Shown piece after piece: positions 1-8,100 of a stretch of DNA of 25,028 bases. Each line of letters begins with the position of its first letter. The first letter of the stretch is position 1. A program made the position numbers and the translations under genes. The notes beneath the pieces are model-generated. The model saw nothing but the letters and a program-made list of their open reading frames with translations. It did no database searches and was not told the DNA's origin. The stretch covers positions 1-25,028 of the forward strand of contig CAZSEX010000030.1 of NCBI GenBank assembly GCA_964606065.1, written 5' to 3'. This DNA is from JAFGHJ01 sp964606065 (GTDB lineage: Bacteria; Hydrothermota; UBA3072).

Positions 1-83
1 GCACCTCCATTGGTTTAAATTTACTGATTACTTCTAGAGATGCAATTTTTTCATACTATCAGACCTTCTTTGAAAAGTGTCAA
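1..83 (-). promoter_or_regulatory. Candidate promoter and leader of a minus-strand gene beyond the left edge
   Basis: Read on the minus strand, TTGACA lies at 83-78. About 70 nt downstream, GGAGG lies at 8-4, right at the window edge. A possible -10 (TAGTAT, 58-53) sits at a long 19-nt spacing, so the promoter is imperfect. The ribosome-binding-like motif implies a start codon just outside the window. The motif positions are seen; the off-window gene is inference. Confidence 0.35.
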
Positions 84-92
84 GGGGAACAC

Positions 93-127
93 AGTCATTT
101 GTCTCCAGTCACCAGTCGCTGGTCAAA
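93..127. repeat. Heptamer-period array with AGTC core
   Basis: AGTC or a one-base variant (TGTC, GGTC) begins at 93, 100, 107, 114 and 121, an exact 7-bp step over five units. The other three bases of each unit vary. The array lies in the non-coding stretch before the first toxin-antitoxin pair and resembles the array at 1914-1948. The function is unknown. Confidence 0.7.
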
Positions 128-266
128 ATAAAAACAAAAATTTTTTTTACCTCCTGTTTAAGTTAAAATTAAAATATCTCTGGATGACTTTTTCCTGTTT
201 TTTTCCTTATTCTTCTTTTGATGCCTTTTAGGATATGTGATTGCGTAAAATGCCGGTTATCTTTCC

Positions 267-294
267 TTGACTTTTGAAGATAAAAAGTTAAAAT
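267..294 (+). promoter_or_regulatory. Promoter of the antitoxin/PIN toxin pair
   Basis: TTGACT (267-272) and TAAAAT (289-294) are separated by 16 nt. This is the same geometry as the other strong promoter candidates in the window. It lies about 60 bp upstream of the antitoxin start, which is preceded by a GGAGGG ribosome-binding site. Confidence 0.6.
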
Positions 295-353
295 TATTTA
301 AGAATTAATAAATCTTTGTACAACGGATTTATAAATAAATGTGGAGGGATTGA

Positions 354-578
354 ATGTCAGAATATAAAAACAAACTTTTAGATGAAGTTAAAGAGCTTCC
401 GGAAGAAATGGCTTCCAGAATTTATAAAATAGTTCACTTAATTAAACTTGAGTTTTCCGCTGATTCAAAAGTTCAGGAAAGAGGTTCTTTAAAGGGCATA
501 TGGAAGGGCAGTCAAATCGATGAAGATATTTTTAAGAGAGCCCAAAATTCACTTTTTCCCTACGAACATAAAAATTAA
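354..578 (+). CDS. VapB-type antitoxin (DUF2281-like)
   Basis: A 74-residue acidic/basic protein and the probable antitoxin of the downstream PIN-domain toxin. The N-terminal half (about residues 1-35) is predicted helical. The C-terminal part has the GSLKGIWKG...DEDIFKRAQNSLF pattern seen in DUF2281-like antitoxins, where this tail normally wraps the toxin active site. The start is supported by GGAGGG upstream. The stop codon shares one base with the toxin ATG, the tight coupling typical of VapBC operons. No clear DNA-binding domain can be named from sequence alone. Antitoxin identity rests on the tail motif and the neighbour; the exact family is less certain. Confidence 0.75.
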   Translation: MSEYKNKLLDEVKELPEEMASRIYKIVHLIKLEFSADSKVQERGSLKGIWKGSQIDEDIFKRAQNSLFPYEHKN

Positions 579-964
579 TGGACTATACGACCGATACTCA
601 TTCTCTTGTCTGGTATCTTCAAGGTAGTAAGGAATTAAGCCCAAAAGCTTTAAAAGCTTTTGAGCAGACTAAGAAAAAAGGAATTATAATAATACCTTCT
701 GTTGTATTGGCGGAATTGATGTTTATTGCTGATAAAGGGAAGGTTACGCTTTCTTTTGAGAAGACGATTTCCAAAATAGAGCGTTATATAAACTTTAAGG
801 TTGCTTCGCTGGATATTGATATAATAAAAGTTGCAAATAATATTAAATCGAATTTAGAAATGCACGATAAACTTATTGTTGCCACAGCGTTATTTTATAG
901 TAATCCATTAATAACGAAAGATTCAAGAATTAAAAAGTCTAAAGAAGTCGATGTGATTTGGTGA
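578..964 (+). CDS. PIN-domain ribonuclease toxin (VapC-like)
   Basis: A 128-residue PIN-domain protein, full length for the family. The acidic residues expected to coordinate Mg2+ are in place: Asp6 (in TDTHSLVWYL), Glu46 (VLAELMFIA), Asp97 (MHDKLIVATAL) and Asp115 (PLITKDSRI). VapC toxins of this fold cleave tRNA or rRNA in the cytoplasm and are held inactive by the partner antitoxin. The ATG overlaps the antitoxin stop by one base, so translation is probably coupled. All four catalytic positions are intact, so the toxin looks functional. The RNA target cannot be read from the sequence. Confidence 0.88.
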   Translation: MDYTTDTHSLVWYLQGSKELSPKALKAFEQTKKKGIIIIPSVVLAELMFIADKGKVTLSFEKTISKIERYINFKVASLDIDIIKVANNIKSNLEMHDKLIVATALFYSNPLITKDSRIKKSKEVDVIW

Positions 965-1007
965 AAAAATTCTTTGCTTATGAAAGGTGAATACTTGGGA
1001 ATTATTT

Positions 1008-1175
1008 ATGAAAAATAAGAAATTCGATTCAGTAAAGATGATGCGGGATATAAGAGAAAAGTTATCGAAAGAATTATCTCGATTTTCAACCGAGGAGAAA
1101 ATTGCTTTGTTAAAAGAGGAATTGCCTCAAGATTGGAAGAAACATCCTTCTACCTCAAAAGTTCATAATAAGTAA
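1008..1175 (+). CDS. Small antitoxin-like protein, orphan
   Basis: A 55-residue protein if it starts at the ATG at 1008; a GTG at 987 would add seven residues. The first third (KKFDSVKMMRDIREKLSKE) resembles short antitoxins that begin with a K/F-D-x-V-K-M-x-R-x-I-R pattern and form an amphipathic helix. No toxin follows on the plus strand. Its last 21 bp overlap, on the opposite strand, the frameshifted tail of the toxin pseudogene. The ribosome-binding site is weak (GGGAA). Similarity is recalled, not searched, so this could be an antitoxin that lost its toxin, or a small gene of other function. Confidence 0.5.
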   Translation: MKNKKFDSVKMMRDIREKLSKELSRFSTEEKIALLKEELPQDWKKHPSTSKVHNK

Positions 1176-1447
1176 ATTCGTGTATTGAGGCAACCTCCTA
1201 CTTGCAACTGAAAATAATAAAGAACTCTTTTCCTGCCATTCGAACAGAATTGGTTCACCTAATCCACCCTATTGTGAGTTAAAAGAGTATAAGAATTTTT
1301 CGCTGCAAATTCAAGCTGTTCCTCGTCTGATTTCCCTAGCATTTTCGCTTCCCGTGTAATTAAAGCTTTGTATCCTCTCCCTTTTAATAACTCTGGAAGT
1401 AGTACCGAGACGTCCTCGTCACAATAGAGTTCAATAAATAATTTCAT
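1155..1447 (-). pseudogene. DUF5615 PIN-like toxin, frameshifted
   Basis: The first 62 codons encode a recognisable DUF5615/Mut7-C-type PIN-like toxin: LYCDEDVSVLLPELL, then TREAKMLGKSDEEQLEFAAK, then LLTHNRVD. Translation stops at TAG (1261-1259), immediately after HNRVD. Family members normally continue for about 50 residues. Shifting to the -1 frame at 1262 gives 35 more codons, ending at TGA (1157-1155). They include FEWQEK and FSVASRRLPQ, which resemble the family's usual C-terminus. A single indel near 1262 therefore appears to have broken the gene. The ATG overlaps the upstream DUF433 stop (ATGA), so the pair was once a normal operon. The active-site half remains, so residual activity is not excluded. 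Confidence 0.65.
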
Positions 1448-1728
1448 CCCAAATTTTTAACTATTGGATCGATCAGAGATTCTGGAATAGTATTTTTTTC
1501 TATATAGGAGTTGATCTCCTTTTTATTGTCGTCGTAATATCCCAGAGCATCGAAGATTTGAGATAAAGCTAAATGTGGTAGTTTTGTCTTTATCTCTTCC
1601 GGAGAAGAGCCCATTCTCCATAACTCAACAATCGCTCTAACAGGGATTCTTGTTTCCTTAATAACAGGTTCTCCTCCCAATATATCCGGATTAGAATATA
1701 CGTAAGGATTTTTTGTTTTTACTTTCAT
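1444..1728 (-). CDS. DUF433 antitoxin
   Basis: A 94-residue DUF433 protein, the usual antitoxin partner of DUF5615 PIN-like toxins (VapB45-type). The signature NPDILGGEPVIKETRIPVRAIVELWRMG is split here as NPDILGGEPVI (residues 13-23) and TRIPVRAIVELW (26-37). It is followed by a winged-helix-like stretch, SPEEIKTKLPHLALSQIFDALGYY. Such proteins bind DNA and the toxin. AAGGAAGATC upstream supplies a ribosome-binding site. Its stop overlaps the start of the broken toxin. It appears intact while the partner is damaged. Confidence 0.85.
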   Translation of the reverse strand: MKVKTKNPYVYSNPDILGGEPVIKETRIPVRAIVELWRMGSSPEEIKTKLPHLALSQIFDALGYYDDNKKEINSYIEKNTIPESLIDPIVKNLG

Positions 1729-1746
1729 AAGATCTTCCTTTTAAAA

Positions 1747-1775
1747 AAGATAAAGATAAACCACTAAAAAATCAA
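1747..1775 (-). promoter_or_regulatory. Possible promoter of the DUF433/DUF5615 pair
   Basis: On the minus strand TTGATT (1775-1770) and TATCTT (1752-1747) are 17 nt apart, about 20 bp upstream of the DUF433 start. The match to consensus is moderate. Confidence 0.35.
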
Positions 1776-1829
1776 GGGGAATATTTTTATGTGTAGGGAG
1801 ATGGTGCATGACACTGTGACATTAAGGTT

Positions 1830-1848
1830 GTTGGGGATGAACCCCAAC
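1830..1848. repeat. Perfect stem-loop
   Basis: GTTGGGG (1830-1836) pairs perfectly with CCCCAAC (1842-1848) across a five-base loop. No T-run follows on either strand, so it is not a standard terminator. It is more likely part of a dispersed palindromic repeat. Confidence 0.6.
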
Positions 1849-1913
1849 GCTACGTTGATTTCGCGGATGAGTGTACAAACGGGGTTAGACCTTGAAATGT
1901 GAAATGATAATAA

Positions 1914-1948
1914 AGTCATCAGTCACTGCCCGCCAGTCATCAGTCAAA
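1914..1948. repeat. Heptamer-period array with AGTC core
   Basis: AGTC begins at 1914, 1921, 1935 and 1942, with a diverged unit at 1928: five slots of exactly 7 bp. It shares its core and step with the array at 93-127, about 1.8 kb away. Confidence 0.7.
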
Positions 1949-1962
1949 AAAAACAACAAAAA

Positions 1963-1990
1963 AATCAGTGATAATCAGTGTAATCGTGTG
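1963..1990. repeat. Nine/ten-base repeat of AATCAGTG
   Basis: AATCAGTG occurs at 1963-1970 and 1973-1980, followed by a diverged AATCGTGTG from 1982. The steps are 10 and 9 bp. It belongs with the other short-word repeats of this gap. Confidence 0.5.
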
Positions 1991-2027
1991 GCTATTCTTT
2001 TTTGTTAATGCGTAAATGCGTTGGAAG

Positions 2028-2096
2028 GAGTTCGGAGTGCCGAGTACTGAGTGCTGAGTTTTTTGAGTTCGTAGGGTTTATTGAGTTTGTTGGGTT
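2028..2096. repeat. Compound array: GAGT heptamers, then GAGTT/GGGTT nonamers
   Basis: GAGT begins at 2028, 2035, 2042, 2049 and 2056, an exact 7-bp step. After a short T-rich link the step changes to 9 bp: GAGTT at 2065, GGGTT at 2074, GAGTT at 2083 and GGGTT at 2092. The bases between cores vary. Confidence 0.75.
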
Positions 2097-2139
2097 AAAA
2101 CAAGCAAAAAAATTCGTGTCTAACAGTATGAATGATTTA

Positions 2140-2167
2140 GTCGTTGGTTGCAGGTCGCCGGTAAAAA
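2140..2167. repeat. Heptamer array with GT-start core
   Basis: Units beginning GTCG, GTTG, GTCG and GTAA start at 2140, 2147, 2154 and 2161, exactly 7 bp apart. Confidence 0.55.
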
Positions 2168-2200
2168 ACAAAAGCCTTAGTTTCTACATTTGAATTGGTG

Positions 2201-2228
2201 TCGACCCTGGACTATGGACATTGGACCA
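2201..2228. repeat. Heptamer array with TGGAC core
   Basis: TCGAC at 2201 and TGGAC at 2208, 2215 and 2222 give four units at an exact 7-bp step. The last two bases of each unit differ. Confidence 0.65.
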
Positions 2229-2237
2229 AATACTTTT

Positions 2238-2255
2238 CTCCGCGTCTTTGCGGTG
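2238..2255. repeat. Nonamer pair shared with the repeat at 20511
   Basis: Two 9-bp units, 2238-2246 and 2247-2255, contain GCGTCTTTGCGGTG. The same 14 bases recur near 20524-20537. It lies three bases past the purF stop. Confidence 0.55.
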
Positions 2256-2258
2256 AAA

Positions 2259-3677
2259 TTACCCCTTGCATTCACGGGAGGCTTCGATGCGAACAATTTC
2301 TTCCTTGTTAGCTTTTATGGGATACTCTCCAGTAAAGCAGGCGGTGCAGAAATTTTTAACCTCATGATTCGAAACCGCGTCGATTAAACCCTTTGACGTT
2401 TGATATGTAAGCGACTCAACTCCAATTATTTGTCTTATTTCTTCTAAAGTCCTTTTTCGGGCTATAAGTTCCCCTTTGGTCTGCATATCTATTCCGTAAT
2501 AGCAGGGAAATTTAAGAGGCGGGCTGGATGAGGCAAAATGGACTTCCTTTGCTCCCGCTTCTCTTATTAATCGCACGATCTTTTTCGATGTGGTTCCTCG
2601 AACGATAGAGTCGTCCACGAGAAGAACTTTTTTGTTATTTACAATCTCTTTTACCGGTGAGAGTTTTATTCTTATTAATTCTTCTCTTTTGCGCTGATGG
2701 GGCATTATGAAGGTTCTTCCTATGTAACGATTTTTCATTAATCCTTCCCTGTATTTTGCGTTTAATTCCTCCGCCAGGGAAATGGCGACGGGTCTCGATG
2801 TGTCCGGTATCGGCACGACAACATCGATGTCTATTTTCTTTTTCTTTATTTCCTTAGCCAGGCTTTTACCCAGATTCAGTCTTGCTTCGTAAACAGATAT
2901 TCCGTCTATAGTCGAATCGGGTCTGGCAAAATACACGTATTCAAAAATACAGGGGCAGTGTTTTTCTTCCGAGATTTTTTTTGAATGTATTTTACCTTTG
3001 GTGTTGAAAAATACCGCTTCTCCCGGTAAAACATCGCGTTCTATTTTGTATCCGAGAGATTCGAGCACGACGCTTTCCGAAGCGACACAAAAATCGTTGC
3101 CTCTTTTTCCGAATATTAGAGGTTTGATTCCGTAGGGGTCTCGAAACGCCAGTATGCCTTTGTCTTTAATGAGGGCGACCACGGAATAACTTCCTTTTAC
3201 TTTTTGAAAAAGATTTTTAATGGCTTTAAATAGCAGTTCGGGAGAGAAAGACGCGTTTTTGCTTAATTCATCTGAAAAAAGATTTAAAAGAAGTTCCGCG
3301 TCGGAAGTGGAAATAATGATTCTTCTGCTGTTTTTTTCTAATTCTTCTTTCAGTGATTGGAAATTGATTATATTGCCGTTAAAAGCAAAAGCTATTCCGT
3401 AGGGGGTACTGGAAATAAAGGGTTGGGCGTTCTCTGCGCCCATTTCGCCCAGAGTCGGATACCGGACGTGACCGATTCCGATATTTCCTTTTAAGATGTC
3501 GATATCTTCCTGACTGAATACATCTCTGACCAAGCCTTCACCTTTTTTAATGTTGAATTTATCGGAATAAGTAACGATACCCGCGGCATCCTGACCCCTG
3601 TGCTGCATTATAAGAAGTGAGTCGTAAATATTGCTGACGGCTTCCTTCTCGCTCTGTATGCCTACTATACCGCACAT
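2259..3677 (-). CDS. purF: Amidophosphoribosyltransferase
   Basis: Catalyses the first committed step of purine synthesis: PRPP plus glutamine give 5-phosphoribosylamine. The 472-residue product starts MCGIVGIQ, so Cys2 is the Ntn glutaminase nucleophile and no cleaved propeptide is encoded beyond Met. The MQHRGQDAAG and GHVRYPTLG motifs of the glutaminase domain follow. The PRPP loop is VLLVDDSIVRGTTSKK in the C-terminal half. Cysteines in HCPCIFEY, PCYYGID and FCTACFTGEYP match the [4Fe-4S] ligands of the Bacillus-type enzyme. It is the last gene of the nitrogen operon, 17 bp after gltD, with AAGGAG upstream. This ties a major glutamine consumer to glutamine supply. Confidence 0.96.
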   Translation of the reverse strand: MCGIVGIQSEKEAVSNIYDSLLIMQHRGQDAAGIVTYSDKFNIKKGEGLVRDVFSQEDIDILKGNIGIGHVRYPTLGEMGAENAQPFISSTPYGIAFAFNGNIINFQSLKEELEKNSRRIIISTSDAELLLNLFSDELSKNASFSPELLFKAIKNLFQKVKGSYSVVALIKDKGILAFRDPYGIKPLIFGKRGNDFCVASESVVLESLGYKIERDVLPGEAVFFNTKGKIHSKKISEEKHCPCIFEYVYFARPDSTIDGISVYEARLNLGKSLAKEIKKKKIDIDVVVPIPDTSRPVAISLAEELNAKYREGLMKNRYIGRTFIMPHQRKREELIRIKLSPVKEIVNNKKVLLVDDSIVRGTTSKKIVRLIREAGAKEVHFASSSPPLKFPCYYGIDMQTKGELIARKRTLEEIRQIIGVESLTYQTSKGLIDAVSNHEVKNFCTACFTGEYPIKANKEEIVRIEASRECKG

Positions 3678-3694
3678 CTGAACATTTCTCCTTC

Positions 3695-5140
3695 TTAAAT
3701 GACGGGCAGACTTGACTTACCCATCAGGAAATTATCTATATGATACGCGGCTTTTCTGCCTTCAGATATAGCCCATACGACTAAGGATTGTCCTCTGCGC
3801 ATATCTCCGGCGGAAAATATACCTTTTTCTGAAGTCATAAAGCTCTCATCGGTTTTGATGTTTCCGCGTTCATCTTTTTTGAGATTTAAATCTTCGACAA
3901 GTCCTTTGTGTTCCGCGTGCAGGAAACCCACGGCGAGTATTACTAAATCCGCTTTTATTTCAAATTCGCTTCCGGGTATTTTGTTCATGACAGGGCAGGT
4001 TTTATCTTTTCCCGCGGAAAATTCAACTCTGGCACACTGTAATTTGCCGACTTTTCCTTCTTTTCCCATGAATTTCTTGGTGAGTACGGACCAGTGACGT
4101 TCACAGCCCTCTTCATGACTTGTAGAGCTTTTTAATATGGAAGGGTAGTAAGGCCAGGGTTCATCCGATGTTCTGCACTCCGGTGGTTTTTCTAATATTT
4201 CGATCTGAGTTACGCATTTCGCGCCCTGTCTTTTCGCGACTCCCGCGCAGTCCGCTCCCGTATCTCCGCCGCCGATTATTATAACTTCTTTGTTTTTCGC
4301 GTCGATTAGTTTTTCCTCGGGTATTTTTTCTCCCCAGACCCTTCTATTCGCCTGGGTAAGAAAGTCCATGGCGAAATGTATACCTTTTAGTTCCCGTCCC
4401 GGTATTTTTAAGTCTCTCGGAACTCCGGATCCGCACGCGAGACAAACCGCGTCGAAGGCATTTAATAATTCTTTAGAGGTAATATCGACGCCGATAAATT
4501 TATTTCCTTTAAATTTTATTCCATTCTTTTCCATCAAGTTTAAACGTCTATCCAGAATATTTTTTTCCAATTTAAAGTCGGGGATGCCGTAGCGAAGAAT
4601 ACCGCCGATTTTCTTGTTCCGCTCAAAGACAGTTATGGAATGTCCGGCCTTATTTAATTGATCGGCAGCCGCGAGACCCGCGGGACCGGAGCCGACCACC
4701 GCGATCTTTTTCCCGGTTCTTTTTATAGGCGGGTTCGAATTAATTAAATTCGATTTGAAAGCGTGTTCTATTATGGCAAGTTCGTTTTCTCTGATTGTAA
4801 CCGCTTCGTCGTTTATGGCAAGAACGCAGGAATGTTCACACGGGGCGGGGCAAATTCTGCCTGTTATTTCAGGGAAATTATTTGTCGCCGCGAGCAGTTC
4901 GTAAGCTTTTTCCCAGTGATTTTTAAACATAAGATCATTCCATTCCGGAATATAGTTTCCGACAGGGCAGCCCCAGTGGCAGAACGGAGTTCCGCAGTCC
5001 ATACATCTGGCGGCCTGTTCTTTCGATTTGTAATCTTTTCTTTGTATGGTTACATCTTTGTAGTCTTTAATGCGTTCATCTACAGGTCTTAATTTCGAAA
5101 TTTCCCTTTTTATTTCTAAAAATCCGTTTAATTTACCCAT
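3695..5140 (-). CDS. gltD: Glutamate synthase small subunit (NADPH-dependent)
   Basis: A 481-residue beta subunit of GOGAT, which passes electrons from NAD(P)H to GltB. The N-terminus carries the two cysteine clusters that hold [4Fe-4S] centres: Cys46, 49, 54, 58 (CMDCGTPFCHWGCP) and Cys97, 101, 105 (CPAPCEHSC). The FAD-binding GSGPAG is at residues 150-155 and the second dinucleotide site GGGDTG at 290-295. The C-terminal FSAGDMRRGQSLVVWAI closes the FAD fold. The length is typical. The ATG lies 9 bp after the gltB stop, and its AGGA ribosome site overlaps the gltB end, so the two subunits are probably translated in coupled fashion. Confidence 0.96.
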   Translation of the reverse strand: MGKLNGFLEIKREISKLRPVDERIKDYKDVTIQRKDYKSKEQAARCMDCGTPFCHWGCPVGNYIPEWNDLMFKNHWEKAYELLAATNNFPEITGRICPAPCEHSCVLAINDEAVTIRENELAIIEHAFKSNLINSNPPIKRTGKKIAVVGSGPAGLAAADQLNKAGHSITVFERNKKIGGILRYGIPDFKLEKNILDRRLNLMEKNGIKFKGNKFIGVDITSKELLNAFDAVCLACGSGVPRDLKIPGRELKGIHFAMDFLTQANRRVWGEKIPEEKLIDAKNKEVIIIGGGDTGADCAGVAKRQGAKCVTQIEILEKPPECRTSDEPWPYYPSILKSSTSHEEGCERHWSVLTKKFMGKEGKVGKLQCARVEFSAGKDKTCPVMNKIPGSEFEIKADLVILAVGFLHAEHKGLVEDLNLKKDERGNIKTDESFMTSEKGIFSAGDMRRGQSLVVWAISEGRKAAYHIDNFLMGKSSLPVI

Positions 5141-5149
5141 TTTTCAATC

Positions 5150-8100
5150 CTATTCTACTATCGATTTTACCCATTCTTTTAAATTTTCCTTTCTTTCGGT
5201 TTTCAATATATGCTCGTATTCGGAAGGTATCACTTTAATGAAGTTTTTCTTCTTATTTTTAAATTCCGATAGAATTTCTTTAGCTCTTTCGCTTTCCGTG
5301 TATTCATAATGATTGGTCAATAAAGATTTTATTATGTTTTCGTCGTGTTCATTTATCTCTTTAAGTTTGACCATTTCGAGATTGCATTTTGATTTAAAAT
5401 CACCGTCGATATCGTACACATAGGCTATTCCGCCGGACATTCCCGCCGCGAAGTTCCGTCCGGTTTTTCCTATAATTACCACTCTGCCGCCTGTCATATA
5501 TTCGCAGCCGTGGTCGCCGACTCCTTCCGCTACCGCCAATAGTCCCGAATTCCTGATGCAGAATCTTTCTCCGGCGATGCCTCTTATGTACGCTTCACCC
5601 TTGGTCGCCCCGTAAAATGAAGTGTTCCCGATAATTATATTTTCTTTAGATTTGTAAGCAGTTTGTTTATCCGGATAAATGATGATTTTTCCCCCGAATA
5701 TTCCTTTACCAACATAATCGTTGGACATTCCTTCCAATTCAAAAGTTATTCCTTTTGCCAGGAAGGCGCCGAAGCTTTGTCCGGCGACTCCGTTGAATTT
5801 AAAGTGTATTGTATCGTCATTAAGTCCTTTTTCTCCGTAAACATAGCAAACTTCACCGCTGAGACGGGAGCCGACCGTCCGATCTGTGTTTTTTATTGTT
5901 ATATTATTTTGAACCTTTTCTTCTTTAAGAATCGCGTTTTTCGCGAGTTCTATCAATTTTAAATCCATAATATCGTCGAGATCGTGTCTTTCCGGTTTCG
6001 AGTAGATGATTGGTGTGTCATCCTGTACCGCGGGCTTAAAAAGAATATTTTGAAAATCGATATCTTTCGATTTCCAATCGAGAATTTCTTCGTTGACTTC
6101 TAACAGTTCGGTTTTTCCGATCATATCATCGATTTTTCTTATACCGAGATGCGCCATAATTTCTCGCAGTTCTTCGGCGACGAATTTAAAATAGTTTACC
6201 AGATATTCGACTTTCCCGTTAAATCTCTGCCGTAATAATTCATTCTGTGTCGCTATACCGACAGAGCAGTTGCCCAGGTTGCAGTGACGTAGCATTACGC
6301 ATCCGAGGACAATTAATGCCGCGGTGGCGAAACCGTATTCCTCCGCGCCGAGTATCGCGGCAATCGCGATATCTCTTCCGGTGCGTATCTGTCCGTCGGT
6401 TTGAACACGGACTCTGCTTCTTAAGTTATTTAGAACGAGTGTTTGATGTGTTTCCGATAAACCGAGCTCCCAGGGCAGACCGGTATGGTGTATGGAACTG
6501 AGCGGAGCGGCACCTGTACCGCCGTCGCCTCCCGATATTAAAATCATATCCGCGTGTCCTTTAGCCACGCCAGCCGCGACGGTTCCCACTCCGACTTCCG
6601 AGACGAGTTTTACGCTTATTCTCGCTTTAGGATTTACGTTTCTTAGGTCGAAAATTAATTGGTTTAAATCTTCTATGGAATAGATATCGTGGTGTGGCGG
6701 GGGAGAGATAAGTGTTACTCCCGGCGTGGTATGACGTGTTTTGGCTATAATCTCGCTTACTTTATATCCCGGGAGGTGTCCTCCTTCTCCCGGTTTCGCT
6801 CCCTGAGCCATTTTTATCTGTATTTCATCGGAGTTAACAAGATAATTTGTCGTTACTCCGAAACGTCCGGAAGCGACCTGTTTTACTTTGCTCGAAAAGG
6901 AAGCTCCGTTTGAAAGTCTTTTAAAACGGGATGGGTCTTCTCCTCCTTCACCGGTGTTGGACATGCCTCCTAATTTATTCATAGCCATGGCTATTGTTTC
7001 ATGCGCTTCTCTGCTTATAGAACCAAAACTCATCGCGCCGATAGCGAACCTCTTTACGATTTCGGAAGCTTTTTCTACTTCTTTTACTGGGATGGGTTTT
7101 CTTTCTGTAGTGAATCTTAAGAGACTTCTTAAAGTGGTGGGATGATCGCTCTGATTATTGATGATTTCCGAGAACTTTTTGTATTCTTCGTAATCTCCTT
7201 TTCTTGTAGAGTCCTGAAGATACGCTATGCTTTGAGGATTCCATAAATGATACTCCCCGTCTCTTTTCCATTGATATAAACCTCCCGAAGGAAGAGGCTT
7301 TCCTTTTACGGTTGTATCCGTAAAGGCTTCTTTATGTCTCAAAATAATCTCTTTTCCAAGGGTAAGAAGATCCACGCCTCCTATTCGCGATGTTGTTCCG
7401 GCGAAGCATTTATCTATTACTTCTTTGCCTAACCCCAGCGCTTCGAATATCTGAGCGCCCCTGTAACTCTGCAGGGTGGAAATGCCCATTTTTGATAATA
7501 TTTTTAATATTCCTTTATTGATTGCTTTTTTATAGTTGATTATTGCCGTATCCGCATCGATTTCGATTTCTCCTCTTTCGCATAAATTCTTTATTACTTC
7601 GAACGCGAGATAGGGGTTAATGCAGTCCGCGCCGTAACCGAGAAGAAGAGCAAAATTCTGGACTTCTTTAGCGTCGGCGCATTCCAGTAGAATGTTTATT
7701 TGAGTTCGGAGTTCGCTTTTTATCAGAGCGTGATGAACCGCTCCTGTAGCGAGCAGTGATGGTATGCCGGCATTTTCTTTATTTATGCCCCTGTCGCTTA
7801 GCAGAATAAACGAATATCCGTCCTCTGCCGCTTCTTTCGCTTCTTTTATTATTCTGTCGAGGGCTTTTATAAAGTTTCTTTCGCTTTTAGGATTGAAAAG
7901 CAGCGATATTGTTTTTGTTCTGAATCCATTTACATCGATATTTTTTAGTTTTAAAAGATCTTTGTTTGTCAGTATAGGTTCTTTTAACTCCAGTTTATGA
8001 GCGTGCTCCGGGGTCTCTTCCAGAATGTTATTTTTAGGTCCCAGAAAGCTTAATGTGCTCATGACTATTTTTTCTCTGATGGAATCTATGGGAGGATTGG

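Larger units (their letters stand above)
1776..2258. other. Repeat-rich intergenic region without a credible gene
   Basis: About 480 bp lie between the DUF433 operon and the 3' end of purF. Short open frames exist but are made of repeat words and lack good start signals. The stretch contains a perfect 7-bp stem-loop (1830-1848) and at least six short-period arrays, listed separately. No terminator with a T-run was found for purF. Confidence 0.7.

Noticed and set aside
151..157. CCTCCTG as a minus-strand Shine-Dalgarno for a gene at 1-150
   Set aside because: No ATG or GTG follows at a usable distance, and the frame is interrupted by the heptamer array.
40..231. 63-codon plus-strand reading frame
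   Set aside because: It crosses a heptamer array and a homopolymer run, has no ribosome site, and resembles no protein.
93..2228. Short-period arrays as a CRISPR array
   Set aside because: The units are 7-9 bp with no 25-40-bp direct repeat or unique spacers, and no cas genes are present.
2002..2387. Two plus-strand reading frames upstream of and into purF
   Set aside because: They are made of short-period repeat words, and the second runs antisense into the purF end. There are no start signals.
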